Of a DNA stretch of 64,000 nucleotides, positions 56,852 through 64,000 are shown piece by piece. How positions within the stretch are numbered: position 1 is the stretch's first letter; each line of letters starts with the position of its first letter. The stretch is taken from the NCBI RefSeq assembly GCF_000015265.1, contig NC_008699.1, positions 4,836,001 through 4,900,000 of the forward strand. The letters are read 5' to 3'. The stretch comes from Nocardioides sp. JS614. Lineage in GTDB: Bacteria; Actinomycetota; Actinomycetes; Propionibacteriales; Nocardioidaceae. Below the pieces are notes generated by a model. It worked only from the letters and a program-made list of their open reading frames with translations, was not told the DNA's origin and ran no database searches. A program made the position numbers and the translations under genes.

Positions 56852-58132
56852 GTGCTGAGACTCCGGGGCCTGGTGGCCGACACCCGCCCGCTGCGCAACG
56901 ACCACTTCCGGCGGCTGTGGGTCGCGAACATCATCACGGTGATCGGCGCGCAGCTGACGGTCGTCGCGGTGCCAGCGCAGATCTACCAGATCACGGGCTC
57001 CTCGGCGTACGTCGGCCTCACCGGCCTGTTCGGGCTGGTCCCGCTGATCGTCTTCGGGCTGTGGGGCGGGGCGCTGGCCGACGTCTTCGACCGGCGCACG
57101 CTGCTCGTGGTCACCACCCTGGGACTGATCGGGACCAGCGCCCTGTTCTGGCTGCAGGCCGCGCTCGGCAACGGCGACGTGTGGATCCTGCTCGGGCTGT
57201 TCGCGGTGCAGCAGGCGTTCTTCGCGGTCAACCAGCCCACCCGCAGCGCCGTGCTCCCGAAGCTGCTCGCGCCCGAGCTGCTGCCGGCCGCGAACTCCCT
57301 CTCGATGACGGTCTTCCAGGCCGGCGCGATCGCCGGGCCGCTGGTCGGCGGCCTGCTGATCCCGGTGCTCGGCTTCTCGTGGCTCTACCTGGTCGACACG
57401 ATCACGCTGTTCGCCACCCTCGGCGCGGTCGCCCGGCTGCCGCGGCTGCCGGTCGAGGGCGGGCTGGCGACGACGCCCGGGCTGCGGTCGGTCGTCGAGG
57501 GCTTCGGCTACCTGCGCGGCCACCCGGTGCTGCTGATGTCGTTCGTGGTCGACCTGGTCGCGATGGCCTTCGGGATGCCGCGCGCGCTGTTCCCCGAGAT
57601 CGCGCACATCTCGTTCGGCGGCCCGACCGAGGGCGGGATGGTGTTCGCGGCGCTGTTCGCGGCGATCCCGGCGGGCGCGGTCGCCGGCGGGGTGCTCTCG
57701 GGGTGGGTCTCGCGGATCGACCGGCAGGGGTACGCCGTGGTCGTGTGCATCCTGGTGTGGGGCGCGGCGATGACCGGCTTCGGCGTCGCGGTCGCGCTCG
57801 CCGACCGGTGGCAGGGGCCGATGCTCGTCACGGCGATCCTGATGCTGGTCGTCGGCGGCGGCGCCGACATGGCGTCCGCGGCCTTCCGCACCAGCATGCT
57901 GCAGACCGCGGCCGCGGATTCGGTGCGCGGCCGGCTCCAAGGCGTGTTCATCGTGGTCGTCGCCGGTGGCCCCCGGATCGCCGACGTCACCCACGGCACC
58001 ACCGCGGCGGTCGTCGGCACCGCCGCAGCGGCCGCGGGTGGTGGTGTCCTCGTCGTGCTCGGCACCGTGGTCGCGGCGCTCGCCGTGCCGTCCTTCGTCC
58101 GGTACCGGTTGAGCCGCTCCTCAGCGGGCTAG
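56852..58132 (+). CDS. MFS exporter (EntS-like)
   Basis: 426 residues, 12 predicted membrane helices, starting RNDHFRRLWVANIITVIGAQLTVVAVPAQIY, with the MFS motif A LWGGALADVFDRRTLLV and FAVNQPTRSAVLPKLLAPELLPAANSL. The NDHFRRLW lead and the PTRSAxxPxLL motif are typical of the enterobactin-exporter (EntS) branch of DHA3 transporters. Exports an unknown small molecule; no siderophore genes are here. GTG start, tightly following the GH6 gene. Confidence 0.88.
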   Translation: MLRLRGLVADTRPLRNDHFRRLWVANIITVIGAQLTVVAVPAQIYQITGSSAYVGLTGLFGLVPLIVFGLWGGALADVFDRRTLLVVTTLGLIGTSALFWLQAALGNGDVWILLGLFAVQQAFFAVNQPTRSAVLPKLLAPELLPAANSLSMTVFQAGAIAGPLVGGLLIPVLGFSWLYLVDTITLFATLGAVARLPRLPVEGGLATTPGLRSVVEGFGYLRGHPVLLMSFVVDLVAMAFGMPRALFPEIAHISFGGPTEGGMVFAALFAAIPAGAVAGGVLSGWVSRIDRQGYAVVVCILVWGAAMTGFGVAVALADRWQGPMLVTAILMLVVGGGADMASAAFRTSMLQTAAADSVRGRLQGVFIVVVAGGPRIADVTHGTTAAVVGTAAAAAGGGVLVVLGTVVAALAVPSFVRYRLSRSSAG

Positions 58133-58150
58133 ACGGATAGGTCCAAGGGC

Positions 58151-58657
58151 TTAGACAGCTAGGAGCAGACCGCGGAGGTACGCCGCCTGGCCGACGTGCT
58201 GGGCGTCGTCGTCGACGATGCTGACCAGCCGCACGCCGCGGGTGACCGGCGGATCCCAGCGCGTGTCGATCACGTCGTCGAGGTCGTCGTCGGTGAGACC
58301 GCGCAGGTAGGCCACGGTCGCCTCGTGCACCGCCCGCAGGTAGCCGGCCAGCAGGTCGCCGGTCGCGCGGACCTTGCCGACCTGGTCGCTGGAGTGGCCG
58401 TAGCCGTGGTCGGCCGGGTCGAGCGGCAGGCCGAAGCGCTCCACCCAGCCCTGGGTGGACCACACCTGCTCGGTGCCGGCGAGGTGCGCGACCTGGGCGT
58501 CCTGCACACGCGCGGTGTGCCAGACCAGCCACGCGATGGAGTTGGTGTCCGGCGCCGGGCGGTGGGCGAGCTGGTCCTTGTCGAGGCCCTCGACGGCGGC
58601 GATGCCGTTCTCGAGGATCCGCTCGAAGAGGTCGATGAAGACGGCTGCGGTGTTCAT
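58151..58657 (-). CDS. DinB-family protein (DUF664)
   Basis: 168 residues, four-helix bundle. VFIDLFERILENGIAAVEGLDKDQLAHRPAPDTNSIAWLVWHTARVQDAQVAHLAG holds the first metal His (WHTAR), and VDDDAQHVGQAAYLRGLLL the usual third His. Members bind Ni/Zn/Fe; mycothiol- or bacillithiol-dependent transferase activity is proposed for the superfamily. ATG at 58657. A second 50-bp palindrome lies just upstream. It converges on the MFS gene with 18 bp between. Confidence 0.88.
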   Translation of the reverse strand: MNTAAVFIDLFERILENGIAAVEGLDKDQLAHRPAPDTNSIAWLVWHTARVQDAQVAHLAGTEQVWSTQGWVERFGLPLDPADHGYGHSSDQVGKVRATGDLLAGYLRAVHEATVAYLRGLTDDDLDDVIDTRWDPPVTRGVRLVSIVDDDAQHVGQAAYLRGLLLAV

Positions 58658-58686
58658 GGCGCAGACGTTACGACGCCGGGGCTTCC

Positions 58687-58736
58687 GGGTCGTGTGCCTG
58701 AGCACGCGCCATGGCGCGTCCTCGGGCACACGACCC
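58687..58736. repeat. 50-bp near-perfect palindrome, copy 2
   Basis: Same design as 46546-46595: GGGTCGTGTGCC outer arms and central ACGCGCCATGGCGCGT (58704-58719). It begins 18 bp after the stop of the DUF429-RelA/SpoT gene and lies 29 bp upstream of the DinB start, again between two minus-strand genes. Confidence 0.9.
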
Positions 58737-58754
58737 GTACTGGCGCCCCGCGCC

Positions 58755-60404
58755 TCAGCCGCGCATCTTCTCCAGGCGGGTGCGCAGCGCGGCCTGGCGG
58801 TGGGCGTTGCCGGGCAGGACGACGTACCGCTCGCCGTACGCGGCGAGGAGGGCATCGTCGAGGCGGCGGACGGCGCCGGGCGGGTAGCGGTAGTCCATGC
58901 GCGCGGCGATCCGGTCGTCGTCGACGTCGGCGAGGACGTGGCCGAGCTCGGCGAGCGTGGTGACGCCGAGCTCGGGGAGCAGCCCGGCGATCCAGCCGTA
59001 GTGGTCGGTGCGCGACCACTCGGCGTCGGCGTACTGCCCGGCGAGGAACGCGGCGAGCTCGCGCGAGGTGATCCCCTCCGCCTGGGTGTCCGGCTCCTCC
59101 GGGGTGACGCCGCGGAGCCGGTCGCGGATCGTGGTGAACTCCTGGTCGGCGAGCTCGAGCAGCCCGGCCGCGAGGGTGAACCGGCGGTCGAAGTCGCGGG
59201 CGTGCTCCTCGGGCACGGTGCCCTTGTAGCGGATGTCGTGCTCGAACTCCGCCCACGCGTGCTGCAGCACGGTGCGCACCTGCACCTGGGCGGTGCGACC
59301 GTCGGCGCGGGCGACCTGCAGGTGCCGGCTGGCGTAGCCGAACCGGCCCTCGCTGGCGGTCTCCTGGCCGAGGTCGCGGTCGTCGAGGATCCGCAGCTGG
59401 CTGCCGAGCACCTCGGCGACCGCGGCCACGTCGCTGCGCACGTAGGTGATCACCCGCAGCCCCACCTGGTCGCCGATGTCGCGCAACGGGTCGGTGTAGA
59501 GCGGCACCCCGTCGACGGTGCGCCCGGCCTTCGCGGCGAACGAGTCGACGCTCTTGGCCCGGCCGGTCACGGTCAGGTAGTTGATGCCGGCCTCGTCGAG
59601 GATCGAGGTCACCAGGGCGACGTACTCCCGCGCGACGGCGACCAGCTCCGGCTGCCGTTCGGCGTACTCCTCGACCGCGGCGCGGATCGTGGCGTGGGCG
59701 TCGGGCAGCGTGGGCGTGACGATGTAGCCCTGCTCGAAGTCGCCGTACGTCGTGGTCCGCTCGGGCCAGCGGTGCGCGAACAGGGCGACGTACGCGCAGA
59801 TCACGGCGTCGACCTGGTCCTCGACCTCGCGCAGGTGGCTCTTGCGGGTCGCCTCCTCCACCTGGGTGCGCAGTGCCTGCCAGGCGCGGTCGGTCGCCAC
59901 GATCCGCTCGACGTGGGCCATCAGGACCAGCAGCTCCGAGCGCAGCAGGTCGAGGTCGCGGCCGCGCTTGTCCTTGTACTTCAAGGTGCGACCGAGGCCG
60001 AACAGCACGATCGTCGCCGGGTGCGGGTAGACCTCGATCGCGCGGCGCGGCCGTCCGGACCGCGGGTCCATGTCGAGCCGCAGCCGCTTGCACAGCCGGG
60101 CGCCGCGGGACCCCGCGACGAACTCGGGCTTGCTGGTGTTCGCGGGGTGCGGGGCCGCCTCGAAGCGGCGGAAGTCCCTGCCCAGCGCCTGCTCGGCGGG
60201 TCGCGAGCCGGTCGCGTTCGTGACGATCAGCGGCGCGTCGAAGGCGACCAGGCACGAGCCCCCGACGTACGGCGCGAGGTGGGCCTCGATCTCGTCGTCG
60301 GAGTGCACGGTGGCGATATGGAGCAGCCGCGCCTCGGCGTCGAGCACCGCCAGGCCGCTCGGACGGCGCTCGCCCCAGGCGAGGTCGACCCCGACGTAGT
60401 GCAT
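58755..60404 (-). CDS. DUF429 (RNase H-like) - RelA/SpoT domain fusion
   Basis: 549 residues in one uninterrupted frame. Residues 1-230: DUF429, predicted RNase H-like fold (GVDLAWGERRPSG, AFDAPL, AIEVYPHP, EDQVDAVICAYVALF). Residues ~240-430: RelA/SpoT synthetase-type domain (TGRAKSVDSFAAK, IGDQVGLRVITYV, GRFGYASRHLQV, VQVRTVLQHAWAEFEHDIRYK). Residues 430-549: helical tail of unknown type. There is no HD hydrolase domain. The conserved Glu of the E-x-Q-x-R-T motif is Gln373 (AQVQVRT), so (p)ppGpp synthesis cannot be assumed. Mycobacterial RelZ joins an RNase HII domain to a RelA domain, a possible parallel. Follows a TetR gene by 14 bp. Confidence 0.85.
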   Translation of the reverse strand: MHYVGVDLAWGERRPSGLAVLDAEARLLHIATVHSDDEIEAHLAPYVGGSCLVAFDAPLIVTNATGSRPAEQALGRDFRRFEAAPHPANTSKPEFVAGSRGARLCKRLRLDMDPRSGRPRRAIEVYPHPATIVLFGLGRTLKYKDKRGRDLDLLRSELLVLMAHVERIVATDRAWQALRTQVEEATRKSHLREVEDQVDAVICAYVALFAHRWPERTTTYGDFEQGYIVTPTLPDAHATIRAAVEEYAERQPELVAVAREYVALVTSILDEAGINYLTVTGRAKSVDSFAAKAGRTVDGVPLYTDPLRDIGDQVGLRVITYVRSDVAAVAEVLGSQLRILDDRDLGQETASEGRFGYASRHLQVARADGRTAQVQVRTVLQHAWAEFEHDIRYKGTVPEEHARDFDRRFTLAAGLLELADQEFTTIRDRLRGVTPEEPDTQAEGITSRELAAFLAGQYADAEWSRTDHYGWIAGLLPELGVTTLAELGHVLADVDDDRIAARMDYRYPPGAVRRLDDALLAAYGERYVVLPGNAHRQAALRTRLEKMRG

Positions 60405-60418
60405 GGGGAAAGACTGCC

Positions 60419-60961
60419 CTACCACGGGGTGGTTGCGACGGCGGGAACGACGAACCGCTCGACGAGCGCGCGTTCGTCGTGGTCGTCGCGGCCGGGGACG
60501 GTCAGCAGGGAGACGATCACGCGCACCAACCAGCGCGCGGCGTCCTCGTCGTCGACCAGGCCTCGGCCGAGCGCCTCGACCACCGCGCTGGACTGGGCGA
60601 GCTCGGCGGTCGTGGCGGCGTCGGCCGCGCCGAACCAGGCGAGCAGGGCCGGGGCCTCGCGCACCAGCCGCACCGACGCGAGCACGGCGGCCGCGAGTCG
60701 CTCGGGGGGATCGGCCAGACCCGCGGTCTCGGCGGCCACGGTGGCGCCGACCCGGCGTGCCTCGCGGTGCACGAAGGCCAGGTGCAGCGCGTGCCGGTCG
60801 GGGAAGTAGCGGTAGAGCGTGGCCCGCGAGCACCGGGCCGCCCGGGCGATCTCGCCCATGCCGACGCCGCCGACGCCCCGGCCGGCGAAGAGCTCGGCGG
60901 CCGCGTCGAGGATCCGCTCGGGACTCCCCCGACCGTCGCCCGGCGGGCGCTGCCCGCTCAC
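60419..60961 (-). CDS. TetR-family regulator
   Basis: 180 residues. Helix-turn-helix: ERILDAAAELFAGRGVGGVGMGEIARAARCSRATLYRYFPDRHALHLAFVHREARRVG, followed by an all-helical ligand domain. The GTG start overlaps the TGA that should end the P450 gene (GTGA), so it was cotranscribed with the P450 and probably regulated it. With the P450 decayed, its present target may be itself or the DUF429-RelA/SpoT gene downstream. Confidence 0.92.
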   Translation of the reverse strand: MSGQRPPGDGRGSPERILDAAAELFAGRGVGGVGMGEIARAARCSRATLYRYFPDRHALHLAFVHREARRVGATVAAETAGLADPPERLAAAVLASVRLVREAPALLAWFGAADAATTAELAQSSAVVEALGRGLVDDEDAARWLVRVIVSLLTVPGRDDHDERALVERFVVPAVATTPW

Positions 60962-61931
60962 GCCGCGACCCGGAACGGCACCCGGGTGGGGCGGCGCACG
61001 TAGGGGCCCGGCGCCACTCGACGCCGTCGAGGTCCACGGCGAAGTCCGGGCACCGGGCCAGCAGCTCCTCGAGCGCCACCCGTGCCTGGAGCCGGGCCGC
61101 GGCCGCGCCCAGGCAGTGGTGGCTGCCCTGGCTGAACGTGAGGATCTGGGTGGGGCGGCGGCGGACGTCGAGCTCGTCGGCGTCCGGGCCGTAGCGGCGC
61201 GGGTCGCGGTTGGCGGCGCCGTACAGCAGGAGCACCCGGCGGCCCTCCGGGACCTTCGTGCCGTGCAGCTCGACGTCGCGGGTGGTGGTGCGTGCCAGGC
61301 CCTGCACGGGCGAGGTGAGCCGGAGGAGCTCCTCGACCGCGTCGGGGACCAGCCCCGGGTCGTCGAGCAGCAGCCGGCGCTGGTCGCGCGCGGCCTCGAG
61401 CAGCTGCACGGTCCCCCCGAGCATGCCGGTGGTGGTGTCGTTGCCGCCGGTCACGACGGTGAAGATGTAGGCGAGGATCGAGAGCAGGCCGCGGGTGTCG
61501 TCGCCGACGCCCGCCGCGACCAGGTGCGAGACCGTGTCGTCGCCCGGCTCGCCGCGGCGCCGGTCGATCAGCTCGGTGAAGTACGCCATCAGCTCGCCGA
61601 GCGCCTCGGCGGCACCGAGCACCTCACCGGCCGAGCTCGCCGAGACGATCGCGTGGGTCCAGGCGGCGAACCGCTCGCGCCCGTCCTCGGGCACCCCCAG
61701 GTAGTGCGCGACCACCATCGTCGGCAGCGGTTTGAACAGCGTCTCGACCACGTCGCCCCCGCCCTCTGCACGCAGCCGCTCGAGGCGCTCGACGACGAAC
61801 GCGCGCACCATCGGCTCGAGCGTCGCGACCTGGCGAGGCGTGAAGCCGCGCGCGACCAGCTTGCGGAACGCGGTGTGCTCCGGCGGGTCCAGCATCACCA
61901 GCGGGCGGTGGTCGGCCAGGTCAGGCGCGGG
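60958..61931 (-). pseudogene. decayed cytochrome P450 (5' truncated, 3' frameshift)
   Basis: P450 features remain: VMLDPPEHTAFRKLVARGF, the I-helix VVTGGNDTTTGMLGG, ExxR in VEELLRLTSPV, and the heme loop FSQGSHHCLG. Two lesions are visible. The first ~80 residues are missing: homology stops at about 61931 against unrelated DNA. Near 61003-61010 the frame slips one base: it reads EWRRAPTCAAPPG where YVRRPTRVPFRVAA followed by TGA (60958-60960) is expected. The slip lets the frame run on through the next two genes. A functional P450 is unlikely. Confidence 0.8.
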
Positions 61932-62083
61932 TCAGAGGCCAACGAGCTCCAAAGCGTGACGCGCGGTCCGCGCCGCCCGGATCGCCCGATCCATCCGGCC
62001 CGAGCACCGCCGCGAGTCCTCGTCGCGGACGTCATCGTGGATCTCCACGAGGGCGACGACGGGATGGACGGTGATGGGGTTCA
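61932..62083 (-). CDS. possible 50-residue ORF at the scar edge
   Basis: MNPITVHPVVALVEIHDD begins a 50-residue frame with an Arg/Ala-rich helix and ends ALELVGL just before the P450 remnant. It has no recognisable domain and no clear ribosome binding site. It may be part of whatever interrupted the P450 gene. Low confidence. Confidence 0.3.
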
Positions 62084-62204
62084 TGCGGGCACACTCCGGA
62101 GCTTCATCGGGGTCGGACGTCGCACCAGGAGTCGGCATGTGCGCGGCTGATACGCCGGTCTGGACCAGGGGCGCCGCCGGGTCGTCGAGGCGCGAGCCGC
62201 CTCC

Positions 62205-62294
62205 GGTGGTCGAGCCCGTCGAGACCCCGCCGGCAAGGCAGGGCGCTGCCATGCCGGTGGTTGAGGCGCGAGCGCAGCGAGCCTCGAAGCCACC
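62205..62294. repeat. pair of REP-like palindromes
   Basis: GGTGGTCGAGCCCGTCGAGACC (62205-62226) is a short palindrome, and at 62256-62294 a longer one runs from GGTGGTTGAGGCGCGAG to CTCGAAGCCACC. Both are of the GGTTGAG...CTCGAACC type common in actinobacteria, and both lie next to the HNH remnant. Confidence 0.7.
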
Positions 62295-62330
62295 GCGCCG
62301 GCCCCGACCCTGCTGCGGCTCACCGTCGGC

Positions 62331-62459
62331 GGTGGTTGCGGTCCCTCGGTCAAAGACGGCCGGTTGCTGTGCCCCAAGCACCACACCCGAGCCCACGACC
62401 CCACCTACCAGACCACGACACTGCCCGGCGGGAAGGTCGCCTTCACCAGACGCACGTAG
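62331..62459 (+). pseudogene. 3' remnant of a DUF222-type HNH endonuclease gene
   Basis: The frame reads SVKDGRLLCPKHHTRAHD and then PTYQTTTLPGGKVAFTRRT before TAG at 62457-62459. The LCPKHHxRAHD motif is the last half of the HNH zinc-finger nuclease domain that ends DUF222 proteins, repeated in Nocardioides genomes. Only about 40 codons remain; no start and no N-terminal DUF222 region are present. Between here and 62560 I see nothing else. Confidence 0.75.
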
Positions 62460-62559
62460 ACCGACCACCGACCTTCGGCCCGCCGCCACCACCCGACGAC
62501 CACCGCGACCCGTACCGACCCTCGCACGCCCTGCGCTGCTCTGCGCACGGGTGCGACGG

Positions 62560-63483
62560 TCACCTGAGGCCGGCGTACTCCCGCGCGATCGATGCGCCGA
62601 GTCGCGCGTTGGCCCGCACCAGCGCGATGTTCGCGGTCAGCGAGGCGCCGCCGGTGATCTCGACGATCCGGCCGAGGAGGTACGGCGTCGCCTCGTTGCC
62701 GTGGATGCCCCGGGCCGCCATGTCGGCGAGCGCCTGCTCGATGATCCCGCCGATCTCGTCGGCGGGGATCTCGTCGGCCTCGGGGATCGGGTTCGCGACG
62801 ACGACACCGCCGGCGATGCCGAGGTCCCACTTGGCGGCCATCACCGCGGCGACCTCCGCGGCGGAGTCGACCCGCATCGGGGCGGCGTGGCCGCTGGAGC
62901 GGGAGTAGAAGGAGGGGAACTCGTCCGAGCCGTAGGCGAGGACCGGGACTCCGAGGGTCTCGAGGCGCTCCAGGGTGAGGCCGATGTCGAGGATGCTCTT
63001 GACCCCGGCGGAGATGACGGCGACGTCGGTGCTGCCGAGCTCGGTCAGGTCGGCGGACTCGTCGAAGGACTGCTGGGCACCGCGGTGGACGCCGCCGAGG
63101 CCGCCGGTGACGAAGACGCGGATGCCGGCGAGGGCGGCCAGGCGCATCGTCGCGGCGACCGTCGTCGCGCCGTGGCTGCGGCGGGCGACGACGAACGGCA
63201 GGTCCCGCACGCTGACCTTCGCCACGTCCTCGTCGCTCGCGAGCAGCTCGAGGTCGTCGGCGGTGAGCCCGATCCGCGGCCGGCCCTCGAGGACGGCGAT
63301 GGTCGCCGGCACTGCCCCGGCCGCGCGGATGATCCCCTCGACCTCGGTCGCCATCGCGACGTTCTGCGGGTAGGGCATCCCGTGGCTGATGATCGTGCTC
63401 TCCAGCGCGACCACCGGGGCGCCGTCGCGCAGCGCGTCGGCGACCTCGTCGGTGAGGGTGAGCAGGGGGTGAGGTGCGGTCAT
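62560..63483 (-). CDS. psuG: pseudouridine-5'-phosphate glycosidase
   Basis: 307 residues. ALESTIISHGMPYPQN at the N-terminus, AVLEGRPRIGL, VSVRDLPFVVARRSHGATTVAATM, FVTGGLGGVHRGA, VISAGVKSILDI, LAYGSDEFPSFYSRSSG and the end motif GGxSLxANIALVRNNA-like SLTANIALVRANA match the PsuG family throughout, including the Lys of AGVKS used to form the covalent intermediate. It reversibly splits pseudouridine 5'-phosphate into uracil and ribose-5-phosphate. ATG overlaps the kinase stop (ATGA), the standard psuK-psuG pair. Confidence 0.95.
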   Translation of the reverse strand: MTAPHPLLTLTDEVADALRDGAPVVALESTIISHGMPYPQNVAMATEVEGIIRAAGAVPATIAVLEGRPRIGLTADDLELLASDEDVAKVSVRDLPFVVARRSHGATTVAATMRLAALAGIRVFVTGGLGGVHRGAQQSFDESADLTELGSTDVAVISAGVKSILDIGLTLERLETLGVPVLAYGSDEFPSFYSRSSGHAAPMRVDSAAEVAAVMAAKWDLGIAGGVVVANPIPEADEIPADEIGGIIEQALADMAARGIHGNEATPYLLGRIVEITGGASLTANIALVRANARLGASIAREYAGLR

Positions 63484-64000
63484 GACAGCAGGCTCCTGAC
63501 GAGTCGGTCGGTGAGGTCGGTTCGGACGGTGTCGGTGCTGGCGACGGTGAGGGCGGCGGCGGCGTGGCCGTACGCCGCGGCCTCGGCCGGGTCGGAGCCG
63601 GTCAGCAGGGCGTGGCAGAAGGCCGCTGTCATCGCATCGCCCGCGCCGGTCACGTCGGTGACCTCCCCGGCCACCCCCGCCGGGACGGCCTCCAGGGCGA
63701 CGACGCCGGTCGGTGAGCTGAGCAGCGAGCCGGCCGGGCCGAGCCGCACCCAGACCAGCTGGACGCCGCGGTCGTGCAGGGCCCGCGCCGCCGCCTCCTG
63801 CTGGCGCCGGGTCCGGGTCGGGAGATCGGTCAGGGCCGCGAGCTCGTCGCGGTTGGGGGTCACCGTGAACACCGGCCGGTCGACGGTGACGAGCGGCGCG
63901 AGCGCGGCAGCCTTCGGGACGCTGACCGGGTCCAGCAGCACCCGGGTGCCGACCTCCGCGGCCAGGTCGAGGGCGTAGCGCAGCGTGCCGGTCGAGAGGT
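63480..64000 (-). CDS. psuK: PfkB-family kinase, probable pseudouridine kinase (5' end off window)
   Basis: The C-terminal ~173 residues are in the window; the start lies beyond it. The PfkB signature GAGDAMTAAFCHAL carries the catalytic Asp, preceded by VFTVTPNRDELAALTDL and VWVRLGPAGSLL. The linkage to psuG (ATGA overlap) strongly suggests it phosphorylates pseudouridine to give the PsuG substrate; ribokinase or another nucleoside kinase is formally possible. The frame continues to the window edge (LSTGTLRYALDLAAEVG). Confidence 0.88.
   Translation of the reverse strand, partial: LSTGTLRYALDLAAEVGTRVLLDPVSVPKAAALAPLVTVDRPVFTVTPNRDELAALTDLPTRTRRQQEAAARALHDRGVQLVWVRLGPAGSLLSSPTGVVALEAVPAGVAGEVTDVTGAGDAMTAAFCHALLTGSDPAEAAAYGHAAAALTVASTDTVRTDLTDRLVRSLLS

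Noticed and set aside
58755..61898. A continuous 1047-codon minus-strand frame that would be a P450-RelA/SpoT fusion protein
   Set aside because: The middle section is out-of-frame translation of a clear TetR gene, and the P450 C-terminus matches its family only after a one-base shift that ends at 60958. The fusion is an artefact of the frameshift.
1..64000. tRNA, rRNA, CRISPR arrays and prophage genes
   Set aside because: I looked for T-loop GTTCGA-type signatures, rRNA sequence, regularly spaced repeats and phage structural motifs, and saw none by eye. A covariance-model search would be decisive.

Overview
The window looks like chromosome of a high-GC actinobacterium, most likely Nocardioides or a close relative in the Nocardioidaceae. 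The evidence is the very GC-rich third codon positions, many GTG starts, four-base ATGA/GTGA overlaps inside operons, and the gene families present: an EthA-type monooxygenase, DUF2332, DUF1707/PadR pairs, the glpD-TetR-flavoprotein-lipid kinase module, an ECF42 sigma factor and the remnant of a DUF222-type HNH nuclease. I see no tRNA, rRNA, CRISPR array, phage or intact insertion sequence. The start cuts a CsbD-like gene and the end cuts a PfkB-type kinase.

Layout. 1-12.6 kb is metabolic: CsbD-like, EthA-like Baeyer-Villiger monooxygenase, class I amidotransferase coupled to a CoA-transferase/racemase, a DUF559 protein, a complete amino-acid ABC transporter, a PadR regulator coupled to a 2,4-dienoyl-CoA-reductase-like enzyme, a MalY-type aminotransferase and UDP-glucose dehydrogenase. 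12.7-21 kb is an accessory surface-glycan region: four glycosyltransferases, two sulfotransferases and a membrane-tethered methyltransferase with a collagen-like linker. Next come a GH1 beta-glucosidase and a pirin. 23.2-27.9 kb is a divergent lipid/glycerol-phosphate module (lipid kinase, alkyl-DHAP-synthase-like flavoprotein, TetR, GlpD) built around a 27-bp palindrome. 27.9-34.3 kb carries a SigG-like sigma factor, a TIGR03086 protein, a LuxR regulator, an apparently frameshifted DUF2332 gene, a lipoprotein and succinate-semialdehyde dehydrogenase. 34.8-43 kb is housekeeping: EF-G2, a class B penicillin-binding lipoprotein, a DEAD-box helicase and GlmS. 43-54.7 kb holds a 45-residue protein, YceI, a double GNAT, acyl-CoA dehydrogenase, a DUF3311/carboxylate symporter pair behind a CRP-like site, a secreted three-repeat protein, DUF1707/PadR, an M3 peptidase and an ECF42 sigma factor coupled to a 27-codon ORF. 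54.8-64 kb has VOC and DinB-like proteins, a GH6 glucanase with an MFS exporter, a DUF429-RelA/SpoT fusion, TetR, a decayed P450, an insertion scar with an HNH-nuclease relic, and the pseudouridine catabolic pair psuG-psuK.

Repeats. Several families of intergenic palindromes are spread through the window. A composite ~90-bp element occurs four times, always immediately after stop codons and three times between convergent genes. A 50-bp perfect-centre palindrome occurs twice just downstream of minus-strand genes. Shorter REP-like sequences lie at 42.7 and 62.2 kb.

The observations I rate highest are the DUF429-RelA/SpoT fusion, whose conserved synthetase Glu is Gln; a candidate ribosome-sensing leader ahead of EF-G2; the secreted protein with three HxH/Cys-pair units behind a 13-bp-period triple repeat; and the composite palindrome family.
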